DNA of 47,828 nt from Belliella calami (GTDB lineage: Bacteria; Bacteroidota; Bacteroidia; Cytophagales; Cyclobacteriaceae), in the NCBI RefSeq assembly GCF_022549695.1, contig NZ_JAKZGS010000024.1:1-47828 (forward strand). Reading direction: 5' to 3'. Shown here piece by piece: positions 8,104 through 17,078 of the stretch (positions are counted from its first letter, which is position 1; every line of letters starts with the position of its first letter). The notes beneath the pieces were generated by a model that saw only the letters and a list, made by a program, of their open reading frames with translations, had not been told where the DNA came from and made no database searches. The position numbers and the translations under genes were made by a program.

Positions 8104-9228
8104 TCAATGTAAATCTCGCATCGTCTTCACTGGAACATCTTGTCTTTCCAAATCCTTCAAAGGTTTGATTTCAGCTTCTGAATAACAAAATCCATTTTCA
8201 TTCAAAGGCCACAAGAGCGGAGCGAGATTCTGAACAGCAGCTTTACAACCTTGCATTATAGCGGCCAAACTTCCTGTTTGCTTTGAAAGCTTTGCTTCAT
8301 TTTCAATCTCAAAAGGCCCCTCAAAGCCTTTTTCATTCAAGATATTCACAAATGCTCTCCAATCCATAGAATCACCTAGCCCAAACCCAGGGAGTGTGGC
8401 TTCGTAATGATGTCTGTCCCAATCATTGGTACTGTATGGGACACCAGCTTTCTGTGCCCATTCTGCTTTGACACGCTGCATAGGATACATATTTCCCCAA
8501 TATGGATCTGGATTGTTCCGTGTTGACTTTACATGGATTCTGTGAAGACGAGACATATCTGTATGTTTTATAACCTCAACAGGATCTGTATTTTGCCATA
8601 CATCATGGGAAGGGTCGTAGATTTCTCCATGGTTTCTACTCGGGATCATTTCATACATGATTTTTCGGGCGGCCAATACTCCAGTAAGGTTGTTGAAAGT
8701 CGTAGAATAGCCAGAAGACCGCCAACCTTCCATTGGACAGTTTTCGTATAGAATTGTCACTCCCAAGCTTTCTGCATAATTAATAATTGGAGTGAAAATC
8801 CTTTGATATTCTTCTAGATTCCTTTCAAAACCATTTTCCAAAATTCCAATTTCATGATTGTAACCCACAAAAGTCCCTACTTTGACATCATTTTCATCTC
8901 CTCCAAGCAAGTATGCCATTCGGATTAATTTCAAAAGGTGATTTTGGTTTTTCAACTTTTCTGCTTCATCTCCTCCTATCAAATTATCAAATGCTCCCAA
9001 AGACAACCTAAGCTTTGCATGATTAAATTTATCCAATATCACTTTTGCATTTTCTCTGTTGAATTCTTCATAATGCATATGGGTAGCTACAAAATCATCT
9101 CGGGTACCATCTTTCCGAAAAACACAAACATCCAAACCTTGCACACCAGTTTCGTTTGCTTTTTCGATAATATGATCCAAATTCAATTGATCAAAAGCTG
9201 AGGTCATTAGCCATATTTGATTATTCAT
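8104..9228 (-). CDS. Sugar phosphate isomerase/epimerase (xylose isomerase-like TIM barrel)
   Basis: 374-residue protein of the AP-endonuclease-2/xylose-isomerase-like TIM-barrel superfamily. Supporting blocks are the metal-ligand strand ILYENCPMEG near residue 159, the IYDPSHDVWQNTDP segment near 204 (Asp/His ligands), HRIHVKSTR, and the final barrel Glu in PFEIENEA near 315. Such proteins isomerise or epimerise sugars, inositols or hydroxypyruvate. There is no signal peptide. It is divergently arranged to a secreted PQQ-type sugar dehydrogenase, hinting at a shared sugar-oxidation theme. The specific substrate is unknown. Confidence 0.8.
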   Translation of the reverse strand: MNNQIWLMTSAFDQLNLDHIIEKANETGVQGLDVCVFRKDGTRDDFVATHMHYEEFNRENAKVILDKFNHAKLRLSLGAFDNLIGGDEAEKLKNQNHLLKLIRMAYLLGGDENDVKVGTFVGYNHEIGILENGFERNLEEYQRIFTPIINYAESLGVTILYENCPMEGWRSSGYSTTFNNLTGVLAARKIMYEMIPSRNHGEIYDPSHDVWQNTDPVEVIKHTDMSRLHRIHVKSTRNNPDPYWGNMYPMQRVKAEWAQKAGVPYSTNDWDRHHYEATLPGFGLGDSMDWRAFVNILNEKGFEGPFEIENEAKLSKQTGSLAAIMQGCKAAVQNLAPLLWPLNENGFCYSEAEIKPLKDLERQDVPVKTMRDLH

Positions 9229-9348
9229 AGAATATATTTTTTACTGAAATCCATTTAAAAAATCAAGATAAGCATAGATTCTTATAAAAGTTCTTGAAAA
9301 TGGAATACCGTTTGTACAATTTGAAAAACATTTCACCTGAAAATTGAT

Positions 9349-9356
9349 TAGATTTG
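9349..9356 (+). promoter_or_regulatory. -7 box of the sugar dehydrogenase gene
   Basis: TAGATTTG, an exact TAnnTTTG match, 28 bp before the ATG at 9385. The nearest TTTG upstream is at 9320-9323, somewhat far (25 bp) for a -33 element. Confidence 0.5.
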
Positions 9357-9384
9357 TGTTAAAACCAACTGAAATATCTTGAAA

Positions 9385-10539
9385 ATGAAAAATAATTTAG
9401 CAATTATTCTGAGTGCAGGATTATTCTCCGGAATGGTCGCTTGCTCCGAACCATCAGCAAATGTCGAGAACTCTGAATCAAACCCAAATGCAATTCAATC
9501 TGAGAAATTGACATTCACTCTTGACACACTTTATACAGACTTTGAAAATCCTTGGGGTATGACTTGGCTTCCAGATGGCAGAATGCTTGTCACAGAAAGA
9601 AAAGGAGAAATCTTGATCTTCAAAGATGATAAATATACTGGAGAGAAACTTACTGGAGTTCCAGCTGTACACGAGGTAAATCAAGCAGGCCTATTGGATA
9701 TTGCCATTCATCCTGATTATGAAAGTAATGGATGGATCTATCTTGCCTATGCAAAAGACATGGGAGATGGTGGAGTATTGACTATCTCTAGAGCAAAGCT
9801 TGATGGCAATGCTTTGGTTGATTTGGAAGAATTGATAGTCAATTTACCAGAATGGAAAGGTGGCAGACACTTCGGAACGAGAATCGTTTTTGATAATGAC
9901 AATTACCTTTACTATTCCAATGGCGACAAAGGGAACAGACCGCAAAATGCACAAGAGCTTGACAATTCCCATGGAAAAATCCACAGGATCCACGATGATG
10001 GGAGAATTCCTGAGGACAATCCATTTGTAAATACACCAGGAGCAGTGGCTTCTATTTGGACTTATGGAAACAGAAATCCTCAAGGAATAATTTTCGACAA
10101 AGAAAACAACAGACTTTGGTCAGTGGAGCATGGACCTAAAGGTGGTGATGAGTTGAACCTCATTGAAAAAGGCAAGAACTATGGCTGGCCAGAGGTGACT
10201 TTTGGGATCGATTATGATGGCTCGACCATCACAGAAAACACCGAAAAAGAAGGAATGCAACAACCTGTGACTTATTGGGATCCTTCTATCGCTACTTGTG
10301 GAATGACCCTAATTACTTCTGATAAGTATCCTTCATGGAAAGGCAACATTTTAGTAGCAGCACTTGCCGGTCAGCATATAGCAAGAGTTGAAATGGAAGG
10401 TACAAGCTACGTGGGAGAAGAGAAACTATTGGATGGAATCGGTAGAGTAAGACAAGTATGTCAAAGTCCAGATGGCTATCTTTATGCTATAGTAGAAGCT
10501 ACAGGCTTGATGGTGAAAATCATACCTCAGCAAGATTAA
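9385..10539 (+). CDS. PQQ-dependent sugar dehydrogenase, lipoprotein (YliI/Asd-like)
   Basis: Six-bladed propeller of the glucose/sorbosone dehydrogenase family (soluble aldose dehydrogenase type) using PQQ to oxidise sugars outside the cytoplasm. Family blocks: ENPWGMTWLPDGRMLVTER, GLLDIAIHPDY, YGNRNPQG, and the strongly conserved EHGPKGGDELNLIEKGKNYGW. A lipoprotein signal precedes a Cys in MVAC at residues 17-20, followed by a low-complexity Ser/Asn linker, so it is probably membrane-anchored. A TTG two codons upstream also opens the frame, but the ATG at 9385 gives the standard signal peptide. At 384 residues it is full length. PQQ synthesis genes are not in the window. Confidence 0.88.
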   Translation: MKNNLAIILSAGLFSGMVACSEPSANVENSESNPNAIQSEKLTFTLDTLYTDFENPWGMTWLPDGRMLVTERKGEILIFKDDKYTGEKLTGVPAVHEVNQAGLLDIAIHPDYESNGWIYLAYAKDMGDGGVLTISRAKLDGNALVDLEELIVNLPEWKGGRHFGTRIVFDNDNYLYYSNGDKGNRPQNAQELDNSHGKIHRIHDDGRIPEDNPFVNTPGAVASIWTYGNRNPQGIIFDKENNRLWSVEHGPKGGDELNLIEKGKNYGWPEVTFGIDYDGSTITENTEKEGMQQPVTYWDPSIATCGMTLITSDKYPSWKGNILVAALAGQHIARVEMEGTSYVGEEKLLDGIGRVRQVCQSPDGYLYAIVEATGLMVKIIPQQD

Positions 10540-10560
10540 TCAATTGAAGTAAAAACTATA

Positions 10561-10596
10561 AAAAGCGCTATTTGTATTCGAATAGCGCTTTTTTTT
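10561..10596. terminator. Bidirectional terminator
   Basis: 10561-10572 (AAAAGCGCTATT) pairs perfectly with 10581-10592 across an 8-base loop and runs into T8. It sits 22 bp past the dehydrogenase stop. The facing leftward gene ends at 10595, within the T run. Confidence 0.9.
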
Positions 10597-11407
10597 ATGC
10601 GTACCAAAACTCTAATGGGTCTGGGATTTCAAATTCAAATCCAGTTTCCAAGATTTTAGCTCCAGAAATTTTTTTCCACGGCTTTGCTCCAGAACTATCG
10701 TAAGACTTAGGTGGTTCAAAACCCATTTGGGATGCGTTTTTTTCATAGACTTCCTTCCTCGAAGGGTGTAAAGGAGTCACCCCATTGTAAGTATCATTCC
10801 ATAATTCTTTTTCAATAATCCAAGAAATCAGCTTGACAGCATCATCACGATGAATATAATTGACCGGAGAAGTGCCTTCTACATTTTCTTTTCCTGAAAA
10901 GTATTTTCCGGGAATCCTATCCACACCCAATAAACCTCCAAACCGGACTATGGAAAGGTCATATTGCTTGTCAGCCCAAAGAAGTTTCTCTGCATTAAAA
11001 AGTGCTAAATTCCCCGTATTCTCTTTGGTTAAATTGTCTGATTCTTTTGCCGTCTGATTTTCGTCTGGATACACGGATGTAGCAGAGACATAGATTACTT
11101 TTGGGACTTTATGTTGGAGAATCATCTCCTTCAGAAACTTAATTTGCTCAGGGTGAAAAGTAGGCTGGGCTGTTTTTGTTCTTGGCGGAATATTGATAAT
11201 CAAAACATCAGTATCAAAAATTCTCTGATAGCCCTCACCTTCTGGAAAAGGTGAGAATTTCAAGACTACATTATCATAACCTTCATTAGTCAGCATTTCT
11301 GACTTCTGAATAGTCGTAGTGGTTCCTTTTACCTTTAGTCCTTTGGCTTTAAGTCGATCTGCAAGGGGCCTGCCCAACCATCCTAAGCCCACAATTGAAA
11401 TTTTCAT
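10595..11407 (-). CDS. NAD(P)-binding epimerase-like protein (YeeZ-type SDR)
   Basis: 270-residue extended short-chain dehydrogenase-like protein. The N-terminal nucleotide-binding loop GLGWLG is at residues 7-12, YVSATSVYPD sits at the usual Ser active-site strand near 105, and PVNYIHRDDAV is the typical epimerase C-terminal block. The Tyr-x-x-x-Lys catalytic pair of true SDRs is not obvious, as in the E. coli YeeZ group. The family function is not established; it may act on a nucleotide sugar. It is flanked on both sides by terminators, so it is a single transcription unit. Confidence 0.78.
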   Translation of the reverse strand: MKISIVGLGWLGRPLADRLKAKGLKVKGTTTTIQKSEMLTNEGYDNVVLKFSPFPEGEGYQRIFDTDVLIINIPPRTKTAQPTFHPEQIKFLKEMILQHKVPKVIYVSATSVYPDENQTAKESDNLTKENTGNLALFNAEKLLWADKQYDLSIVRFGGLLGVDRIPGKYFSGKENVEGTSPVNYIHRDDAVKLISWIIEKELWNDTYNGVTPLHPSRKEVYEKNASQMGFEPPKSYDSSGAKPWKKISGAKILETGFEFEIPDPLEFWYA

Positions 11408-11426
11408 TGGTGATTTTTTAAAGTAA

Positions 11427-11453
11427 AAAAACCCTCCTTTTAGGAGGGTTTTT
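11427..11453. terminator. Terminator of the fatty acid hydroxylase gene
   Basis: Stem 11427-11438 with 11442-11453 (AAAAACCCTCCT / AGGAGGGTTTTT), 3-base loop. It lies just after the leftward stop at 11456, with T-rich sequence on the minus strand. Confidence 0.88.
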
Positions 11454-11455
11454 GA

Positions 11456-12097
11456 TTATTTATCTTTTTTGGGCAATGTCCCCAAGATGTAATCCCACAG
11501 TGGAGAACTTACTCCAAATGCCACGTCTGGATTTTTGTAATGGTGAACGGCATGGTTAACCCAAAGGATTTTAAAGAAATTTTTTGGAGGCTGATAAGCA
11601 TGAACTATATAATGAACTCCTAAGTAAGCTGCATAACCAAAAAGAAATCCAGGTAAAAAAAAGAGTGCATAGCTACCCATTATAAATGAAAATACTACAT
11701 AAAATACAAGTGCATAAAAAGCACTCACGAATGGAGGCATCGCTAATCTATCTTTGTCTTTCGGATAATCATGATGAACTCCATGTACTGTATATTGCAA
11801 TTTATCCTTTACAGGTGTATCTGGCTCCATATGGAAGAAGTGCTTATGCATCATATATTCCACAAAAGTAAATACAATTATTCCTGCAAGTAAAACAGGC
11901 AAACCTACAACCAAACCAATATTGGTAGTAGTCATAGCATAGTAGAAAGAAACAACACTGATCACGACAAACAAAATTATAGGAATGCTTATGTGTGTTC
12001 TCGATATTTTTTCTAATACTGGATTGCTAAACATCTGAGCAGAACCATTATTATCAGGCCTATCAAGCCTACCTATTTTTTTCATTGTGGCACTCAT
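11456..12097 (-). CDS. Fatty acid 2-hydroxylase (sterol desaturase superfamily)
   Basis: 213-residue di-iron membrane hydroxylase. All four His boxes are visible: H84-x4-H89, H105-x2-HH109 in HGVHHDYPKDKDRLAMPP, H162-x3-H166, and H182-x2-HH186. The HGVHHDYP...RLxMPP block is the signature of the Scs7/FA2H branch, which 2-hydroxylates fatty acids of sphingolipids, rather than of carotenoid hydroxylases. Four hydrophobic helices surround the boxes. Bacteroidota make sulfonolipids and sphingolipids with 2-hydroxy acyl chains, which fits. No other lipid gene is adjacent. Confidence 0.85.
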   Translation of the reverse strand: MSATMKKIGRLDRPDNNGSAQMFSNPVLEKISRTHISIPIILFVVISVVSFYYAMTTTNIGLVVGLPVLLAGIIVFTFVEYMMHKHFFHMEPDTPVKDKLQYTVHGVHHDYPKDKDRLAMPPFVSAFYALVFYVVFSFIMGSYALFFLPGFLFGYAAYLGVHYIVHAYQPPKNFFKILWVNHAVHHYKNPDVAFGVSSPLWDYILGTLPKKDK

Positions 12098-12189
12098 TTT
12101 CTTATTGTTTAAGTCTTGGTAAGTTTTTTATGAAGCTACACAAACCTTATTATAACGGTGTAAATTTAAGGTTAATGGCTTAATAAACG

Positions 12190-12233
12190 AATAAAAATCT
12201 AAATTGTTGGTAAATTTAGCTTAGATTTTTATT
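12190..12233 (-). terminator. Terminator overlapping the end of bshA
   Basis: 12190-12202 (AATAAAAATCTAA) is perfectly complementary to 12221-12233. The right arm contains the last codons and stop of bshA (12221-12223). The stem is A/T-rich, 13 bp, loop 18 bases. Confidence 0.6.
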
Positions 12234-13366
12234 ATCAAATCTTTAGCTTTTTCAATGGTTTGGTTATAAAAAGACTCATACATGGGGAGAATATTTACCA
12301 CATCAAACTCTTTTGCCCTTTTCAAGGCTCGGTCTTTGAATCCCTGTAGGTTTTCGTCCTTCAAAATATATAATGCTCGATCTGTCATTGTAGTGACATC
12401 TCCGATCTTACATACAAAACCAGTCTCTCCATCTATGTTCAATTCAGGTATTCCTCCCGCATCAGATGAAAGAATTGGGACCTCACAAGCCATTGCCTCT
12501 AAAGCTGCTAAGCCGAAGCTTTCCTTTTCAGATGGCATCATAAATAGATCTGCAACTGATAAAACTTCTTCAACGGCCTCTAATTTCCCTAAGAACCTAA
12601 CGTCATCGCAAGTACCAAGTTCACGACACAATCTCTCCATTTTATCACGTTCAGGACCATCTCCTACCAGTAACAATTTTACAGGTATGACTTTGCGGAC
12701 TTCATAGAACACCCGGATCACATCCTCCACTCTCTTTACTTTTCTGAAATTAGAAGTATGAACAATGAGTTTTTCGCCATTTGGACAGATTGCCAACTTA
12801 AAATGTTCCTTTTTCTGTTTTTTGAATCTTTCAAGATCGATGAAATTTGGGATTACTTTGATCTCTCTTTTGACAGCAAACAATTCATATGTTGCTTTCC
12901 TCAAATCTTCGGATACCGCAGTGACACCGTCTGATTGATTGATACTGAAAGTAACCACTGGCTCGTAACTAGGATCCTTTCCAACAAGGGTAATATCTGT
13001 ACCATGTAGGGTAGTCACAACTGGAATATTGATTCCTTCTTCTTTCAATATTTGCTTAGCCATATATGCTGCAGAAGCATGCGGAATGGCATAATGAACA
13101 TGTAGCAAATCCAGTTGCTCATATTTCACTACATTCACCATCTTACTAGCCAAAGCCAATTCATAGGGAGCATGCTCAAATAATGGGTAACTTTTGATAT
13201 CAACTTCATGATAAAAGAGATTTGCACTAAAAAAGTCAAGTCTCGTAGGCTGTCTGTAAGTGATAAAATGTATTTGGTGACCTTCCCTAGCCAATGCCTT
13301 ACCAAGTTCAGTTGCGACCACCCCACTTCCTCCAAAAGTAGGATAACAGACAATGCCTATTTTCAT
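12221..13366 (-). CDS. bshA: N-acetyl-alpha-D-glucosaminyl L-malate synthase BshA
   Basis: GT4-family glycosyltransferase making GlcNAc-malate from UDP-GlcNAc and L-malate, the first step of bacillithiol synthesis. The N-terminus MKIGIVCYPTFGGSGVVATELG, the block LLHVHYAIPHASAAYMAKQ and the donor-site EKESFGLAALEAMAC (E-x7-E) are diagnostic. At 381 residues it is full length. The window also carries a ypdA-like reductase, but bshB and bshC are absent, so the pathway is dispersed on this chromosome. It is 75 bp downstream of the GH3/beta-lactamase-like gene on the same strand. Confidence 0.94.
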   Translation of the reverse strand: MKIGIVCYPTFGGSGVVATELGKALAREGHQIHFITYRQPTRLDFFSANLFYHEVDIKSYPLFEHAPYELALASKMVNVVKYEQLDLLHVHYAIPHASAAYMAKQILKEEGINIPVVTTLHGTDITLVGKDPSYEPVVTFSINQSDGVTAVSEDLRKATYELFAVKREIKVIPNFIDLERFKKQKKEHFKLAICPNGEKLIVHTSNFRKVKRVEDVIRVFYEVRKVIPVKLLLVGDGPERDKMERLCRELGTCDDVRFLGKLEAVEEVLSVADLFMMPSEKESFGLAALEAMACEVPILSSDAGGIPELNIDGETGFVCKIGDVTTMTDRALYILKDENLQGFKDRALKRAKEFDVVNILPMYESFYNQTIEKAKDLIIKI

Positions 13367-13441
13367 ATCAAATTTTTATAAAATGGAAATCAATAGTATC
13401 ATAACACGACTTATGCCCAAGTTTGTTCAATTTCATAAATT

Positions 13442-16400
13442 TTATTCATCTCCTTTTAGCGACAGATTATTCTCTTTTTTCATAGACTTATAGATAACAT
13501 CATGAATATCAGTCCTAATACCTTCTTTAAGTAATATATTATTATTTGCACTTGGATTGACCCTATTGGATAAAAAAACATAGATCAGGTCATTTTCCGG
13601 ATCTGCCCATACAGCAGTACCTGTGAAACCGGTATGTCCAAAAGTCGATTTTGGAGCCAAGACACCAGCACTTCCCCCTTTTCCTCTCTCTGGGTCTGGC
13701 TTGTCCCACCCCCAACCTCTCCTACTCTGGGTAGATTGTCGTTTGGTAAATTCCTTGATTGTTTTTTCATCCAACAAACTTACTCCTCCATAAGTCCCAC
13801 CATTTAGCATTAGCTGCATCATTATCGCCAAATCATTTGCAGTGCCAAAAAGCCCCGCATGCCCCGCAACTCCTCCATACATGGCAGCACCTGGATCATG
13901 GACATATCCATGAACAATTCTCTTTCGGAAAGCGATATCATCTTCAGTTGGAGCTATCAAATTAATATCTATTTTTTTTGTGGGATTAAATGTCAGGGTA
14001 TTAATCCCCAATGGCGCATAAAAATTTTGCTCCAAAAACTCATCCATTGGCTGATTCATCACTCTTTCCACTACTGCTTGCATCAAATACATGGTCAGAT
14101 CCGAATACACATAGCTATGTTTTCTTCTGTTAGGCTCAAGTTTTCTCAAATCGGATGAGACTGTCCAGTTCCAAATGCTATCTCTAAGACTTTCTCTTCC
14201 AAACATACTGTTAGAAACAGGTACATTGAACTCATGATTTTGGGTATCTCGGTAATATTCACTTTTCCAAGCACCTGACGCCACAGTTTTAGCATAATAT
14301 GGAATAAAAGCAACAAGACCAGCTTCATGGGCCATGATGTCTTTCAAAATCAAACCAGCTTTGTTTGTACCTTTTAACTCTGGCAAATAAGTTGAAATTG
14401 GCTGATTCATGTCAATGATATCTCTACTTGCCAAAAACATTACTGCTTGGGTTGTTGCCAAAACCTTGGTGATCGATGCCAAGTCATATACTGTGTTAGT
14501 ACTTACAGGTTTGGTTTTACTATAATCATAATGTCCATAAGACTTCTCAAAAACTACTTGCCCGTTTTTCGCAACTAACACAACTCCTCCCGGCATCGCT
14601 CTTCTGCTGATGCCAGCTTCCATTATTTTATCTATGTCAGAAAGTACAGCACTGCTCATGCCTTGATTTTCGGGGCGACTGTAAGAAAGTCTACCCAAGT
14701 CTTCAAGGTATCCTCCACTTCCTAAAGCAATTTGATCACTAACCGACACAGGCATCATTCCTCTGGCAGCCCTTCCACCAAAAATCACCTCTGGCACCAA
14801 CTTTTGGGTATATTCATTGTTTTCGAATGTCAAAATATTGTGCGGAAGACCAATAAGGTTTTTGGATGCATATGCGTTTCCAAAAAGGACTACTATCACA
14901 GATTTTTCTTGGCTGAGTTCTTTGATAAAATTGATGTCAGAACTATTTACACCAAAACCTCTCGATGGACTGTTTGTCATCCCCATCAACCCCACTATCA
15001 CAGTGTTGTGATCCTTCAATTTGGATTTTAGATCAGACAGCACAACTGTGTTGGCACCTTTATCCATTGTAAAATGGTCAACTTTGGCATATTTATCCAT
15101 TTTTTCTTGAAATACTACCCCGTCTCCACCAATCGTCAAAGAAGCAATATTCAACAAATCCAAATTTCTCAAAGGCAAAAACCCATTTTTATTGGTCGTA
15201 ACTGTAATTGAATTAGCATAAAGGTTTTCAACAAGCAATTCAGTTTCATCTTTATTCAGACGGCTAATTAGATTTTTAGTATCTATTTCTTTCACCTTAT
15301 TGAGCCCAGCCCAATACTTCGCTTTCAAGACTTTGACTACCCGCTCGTCTACCTCTTCTCTGCTAATTTTACCATCGGCTATGGCTTGCATAATCAATTC
15401 TTTGGCCTTTGGTACATCTTGGGAGTAAAGCAAAATATCGTTACCAGCCAACAATGCCAAAACATCTACTTCTCCTGGTTTATAATAGCTACTGACACCT
15501 TTCATATTCAGTGCATCTGTGAATATCAAACCACTGAAGTTCATTTGATTTTTCAGCAAATCTGTCACTACATATTTCGAAAGTGTTGTCGCTTTATTTT
15601 TCTCACTTTCCAAACTAGGGATATGCAAATGGGCTACCATCACACTCATTAGATCTTCATCAATCAACTCACGATAAGGATAAAGGTCTATGTCTTTGAT
15701 TCTATTTTCAGAATGCCTGATGACAGGCAATGAATAATGTGAGTCTGATTCAGTATCTCCATGACCTGGGAAGTGCTTGGCATTTGCTAACACACCATAA
15801 TCCTGAAGCCCTTTCATGTAAGCCATAGACTTTTTGGCTACCATTTTCTTTTCTTCACCAAATGCCCTATATCCGATCACTGGATTATCAGGATTGGAAT
15901 TCACATCTACGACTGGTGCAAAATTTATATGCATCCCCAATTCTTTGAACTGACGGGCAATTTCTTTTCCCATGTCATAGATCAGTTTCTCATCAGGCAA
16001 TGCGCCAAGAGTCATGGCTTTTGGGAAGGTTATTACAGAGTCAAGTCTCATATTGATCCCCCATTCAGCATCCATAGCAATGAAAAGTGGCGTATCAGCT
16101 ATGGATTGGTAATAATTTGTGAGATTCGCTTGCCTCACTGGCCCTCCCTGAAAGAAAATCAATCCTCCAAGATTTTGTTCTTTTATAAGTTTGGCTATTT
16201 CGTCCCTATGTTTGGCATCACGGTTGGAATACGCAGCTACCATAAAGAGTTGCCCAAGCCTCTGCTCAAAAGATTGGCTGTTGAAAACTGAATCCACCCA
16301 TGCCATTTGCTTTCTATGATCTTTGGCCTTCAAAGGATCTTTTCTTTCTCTTATTGTAGCTACAGAATCTTTACCTATCCGCTTCGTATCTATAGTATTT

Positions 16401-16504
16401 ACTTCTTCATTACTAAAGAGGCTTGGAAAATCCCAACCCGAAACTCCATCCGCCTGAAAAATCATGGCAATTCCCAAAAGTGCGCTCCAAACTTTTACCC
16501 TCAT
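13442..16504 (-). CDS. Glycoside hydrolase family 3 (NagZ-like) fused to a serine beta-lactamase-like domain
   Basis: 1020-residue exported fusion. Residues 1-23 look like a signal peptide. Residues about 75-400 are a GH3 barrel of the beta-N-acetylglucosaminidase type: KHFPGHGDT at 243-251 with the acid/base His at 256 (SDSH) and the nucleophile Asp330 in IFTDALNMKG. A second GH3-like alpha/beta region runs to about 600. Residues about 615-1010 form a class C beta-lactamase/DD-peptidase-like domain with SITK at 677-680, YSD at 800-802 and HTG at 957-959. Both halves point to periplasmic cell-wall turnover. A TATGTTTG -7 box lies at 16570-16577 on the minus strand. The domain order is known in Bacteroidota; the substrate of the second domain is not. 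Confidence 0.9.
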   Translation of the reverse strand: MRVKVWSALLGIAMIFQADGVSGWDFPSLFSNEEVNTIDTKRIGKDSVATIRERKDPLKAKDHRKQMAWVDSVFNSQSFEQRLGQLFMVAAYSNRDAKHRDEIAKLIKEQNLGGLIFFQGGPVRQANLTNYYQSIADTPLFIAMDAEWGINMRLDSVITFPKAMTLGALPDEKLIYDMGKEIARQFKELGMHINFAPVVDVNSNPDNPVIGYRAFGEEKKMVAKKSMAYMKGLQDYGVLANAKHFPGHGDTESDSHYSLPVIRHSENRIKDIDLYPYRELIDEDLMSVMVAHLHIPSLESEKNKATTLSKYVVTDLLKNQMNFSGLIFTDALNMKGVSSYYKPGEVDVLALLAGNDILLYSQDVPKAKELIMQAIADGKISREEVDERVVKVLKAKYWAGLNKVKEIDTKNLISRLNKDETELLVENLYANSITVTTNKNGFLPLRNLDLLNIASLTIGGDGVVFQEKMDKYAKVDHFTMDKGANTVVLSDLKSKLKDHNTVIVGLMGMTNSPSRGFGVNSSDINFIKELSQEKSVIVVLFGNAYASKNLIGLPHNILTFENNEYTQKLVPEVIFGGRAARGMMPVSVSDQIALGSGGYLEDLGRLSYSRPENQGMSSAVLSDIDKIMEAGISRRAMPGGVVLVAKNGQVVFEKSYGHYDYSKTKPVSTNTVYDLASITKVLATTQAVMFLASRDIIDMNQPISTYLPELKGTNKAGLILKDIMAHEAGLVAFIPYYAKTVASGAWKSEYYRDTQNHEFNVPVSNSMFGRESLRDSIWNWTVSSDLRKLEPNRRKHSYVYSDLTMYLMQAVVERVMNQPMDEFLEQNFYAPLGINTLTFNPTKKIDINLIAPTEDDIAFRKRIVHGYVHDPGAAMYGGVAGHAGLFGTANDLAIMMQLMLNGGTYGGVSLLDEKTIKEFTKRQSTQSRRGWGWDKPDPERGKGGSAGVLAPKSTFGHTGFTGTAVWADPENDLIYVFLSNRVNPSANNNILLKEGIRTDIHDVIYKSMKKENNLSLKGDE

Positions 16505-16569
16505 CCTGATGTTAAATTTTTATTGCTTAATAATTAAAATAACTTTGTATGAATATACAATCAATTCTG

Positions 16570-16577
16570 CAAACATA
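16570..16577 (-). promoter_or_regulatory. -7 box of the GH3 fusion gene
   Basis: On the minus strand this reads TATGTTTG, an exact TAnnTTTG match, about 66 bp before the ATG at 16504. Confidence 0.45.
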
Positions 16578-16667
16578 CATTAAATTCATGCTGGCCTTAT
16601 ATCAAAACTGATAAAATTCCGTATGTTTAGTTACAACGTGAAATAATACAAAAGAATCTAATCAAAT

Positions 16668-17078
16668 ATGAAATTCCCTTCGATCTTTAGAACTGCCAAG
16701 CCTGTTGGCTTTGAAATAAAGCCTAGATATTATGATCCTGTGCGAGAAGAAATCGAACAAAGAACAGAAAGAATCAAAAGAAACCTTCAAGCAGAAGGAG
16801 CCATAAAATCTGATGGAGAAATGTCTGAGGAATTTATGCAAGATTATGGATCAAATTTAAGGGGAGCATTCACGCAAGGTGGGCCAATCAGCAAAAGAAA
16901 AAGCTCACCTCTTCAATCAGCAGGTTTTTTAAGAACAGTTATTTTCGTTTTGTTGGTTGGTATTGTCTTTGGGTATTATTATTTGGGAGATGATATGACC
17001 GAAATATTGATATATGTAGGAGGTGGGTCTGTTTTGCTGTGGGCATATTTCAGATTGAAAGGAAAAATCAAACAATGA
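16668..17078 (+). CDS. Conserved small membrane protein upstream of mutL
   Basis: 136 residues. The first 80 are hydrophilic and charged, with a KPRYYDPVREEIEQR block. Two hydrophobic helices follow (about 87-106 and 111-129). No known domain is recognised. Its TGA overlaps the mutL ATG (ATGA), so translation is coupled, making it the first gene of the mutL-rhomboid operon. It is probably an inner-membrane protein with a cytoplasmic N-terminus. Function unknown. Confidence 0.8.
   Translation: MKFPSIFRTAKPVGFEIKPRYYDPVREEIEQRTERIKRNLQAEGAIKSDGEMSEEFMQDYGSNLRGAFTQGGPISKRKSSPLQSAGFLRTVIFVLLVGIVFGYYYLGDDMTEILIYVGGGSVLLWAYFRLKGKIKQ

Noticed and set aside
11456-12097. Carotenoid beta-hydroxylase (CrtZ)
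   Set aside because: Third His box spacing is H-x3-H, and the HGVHHDYP...MPP block fits fatty acid 2-hydroxylases better.
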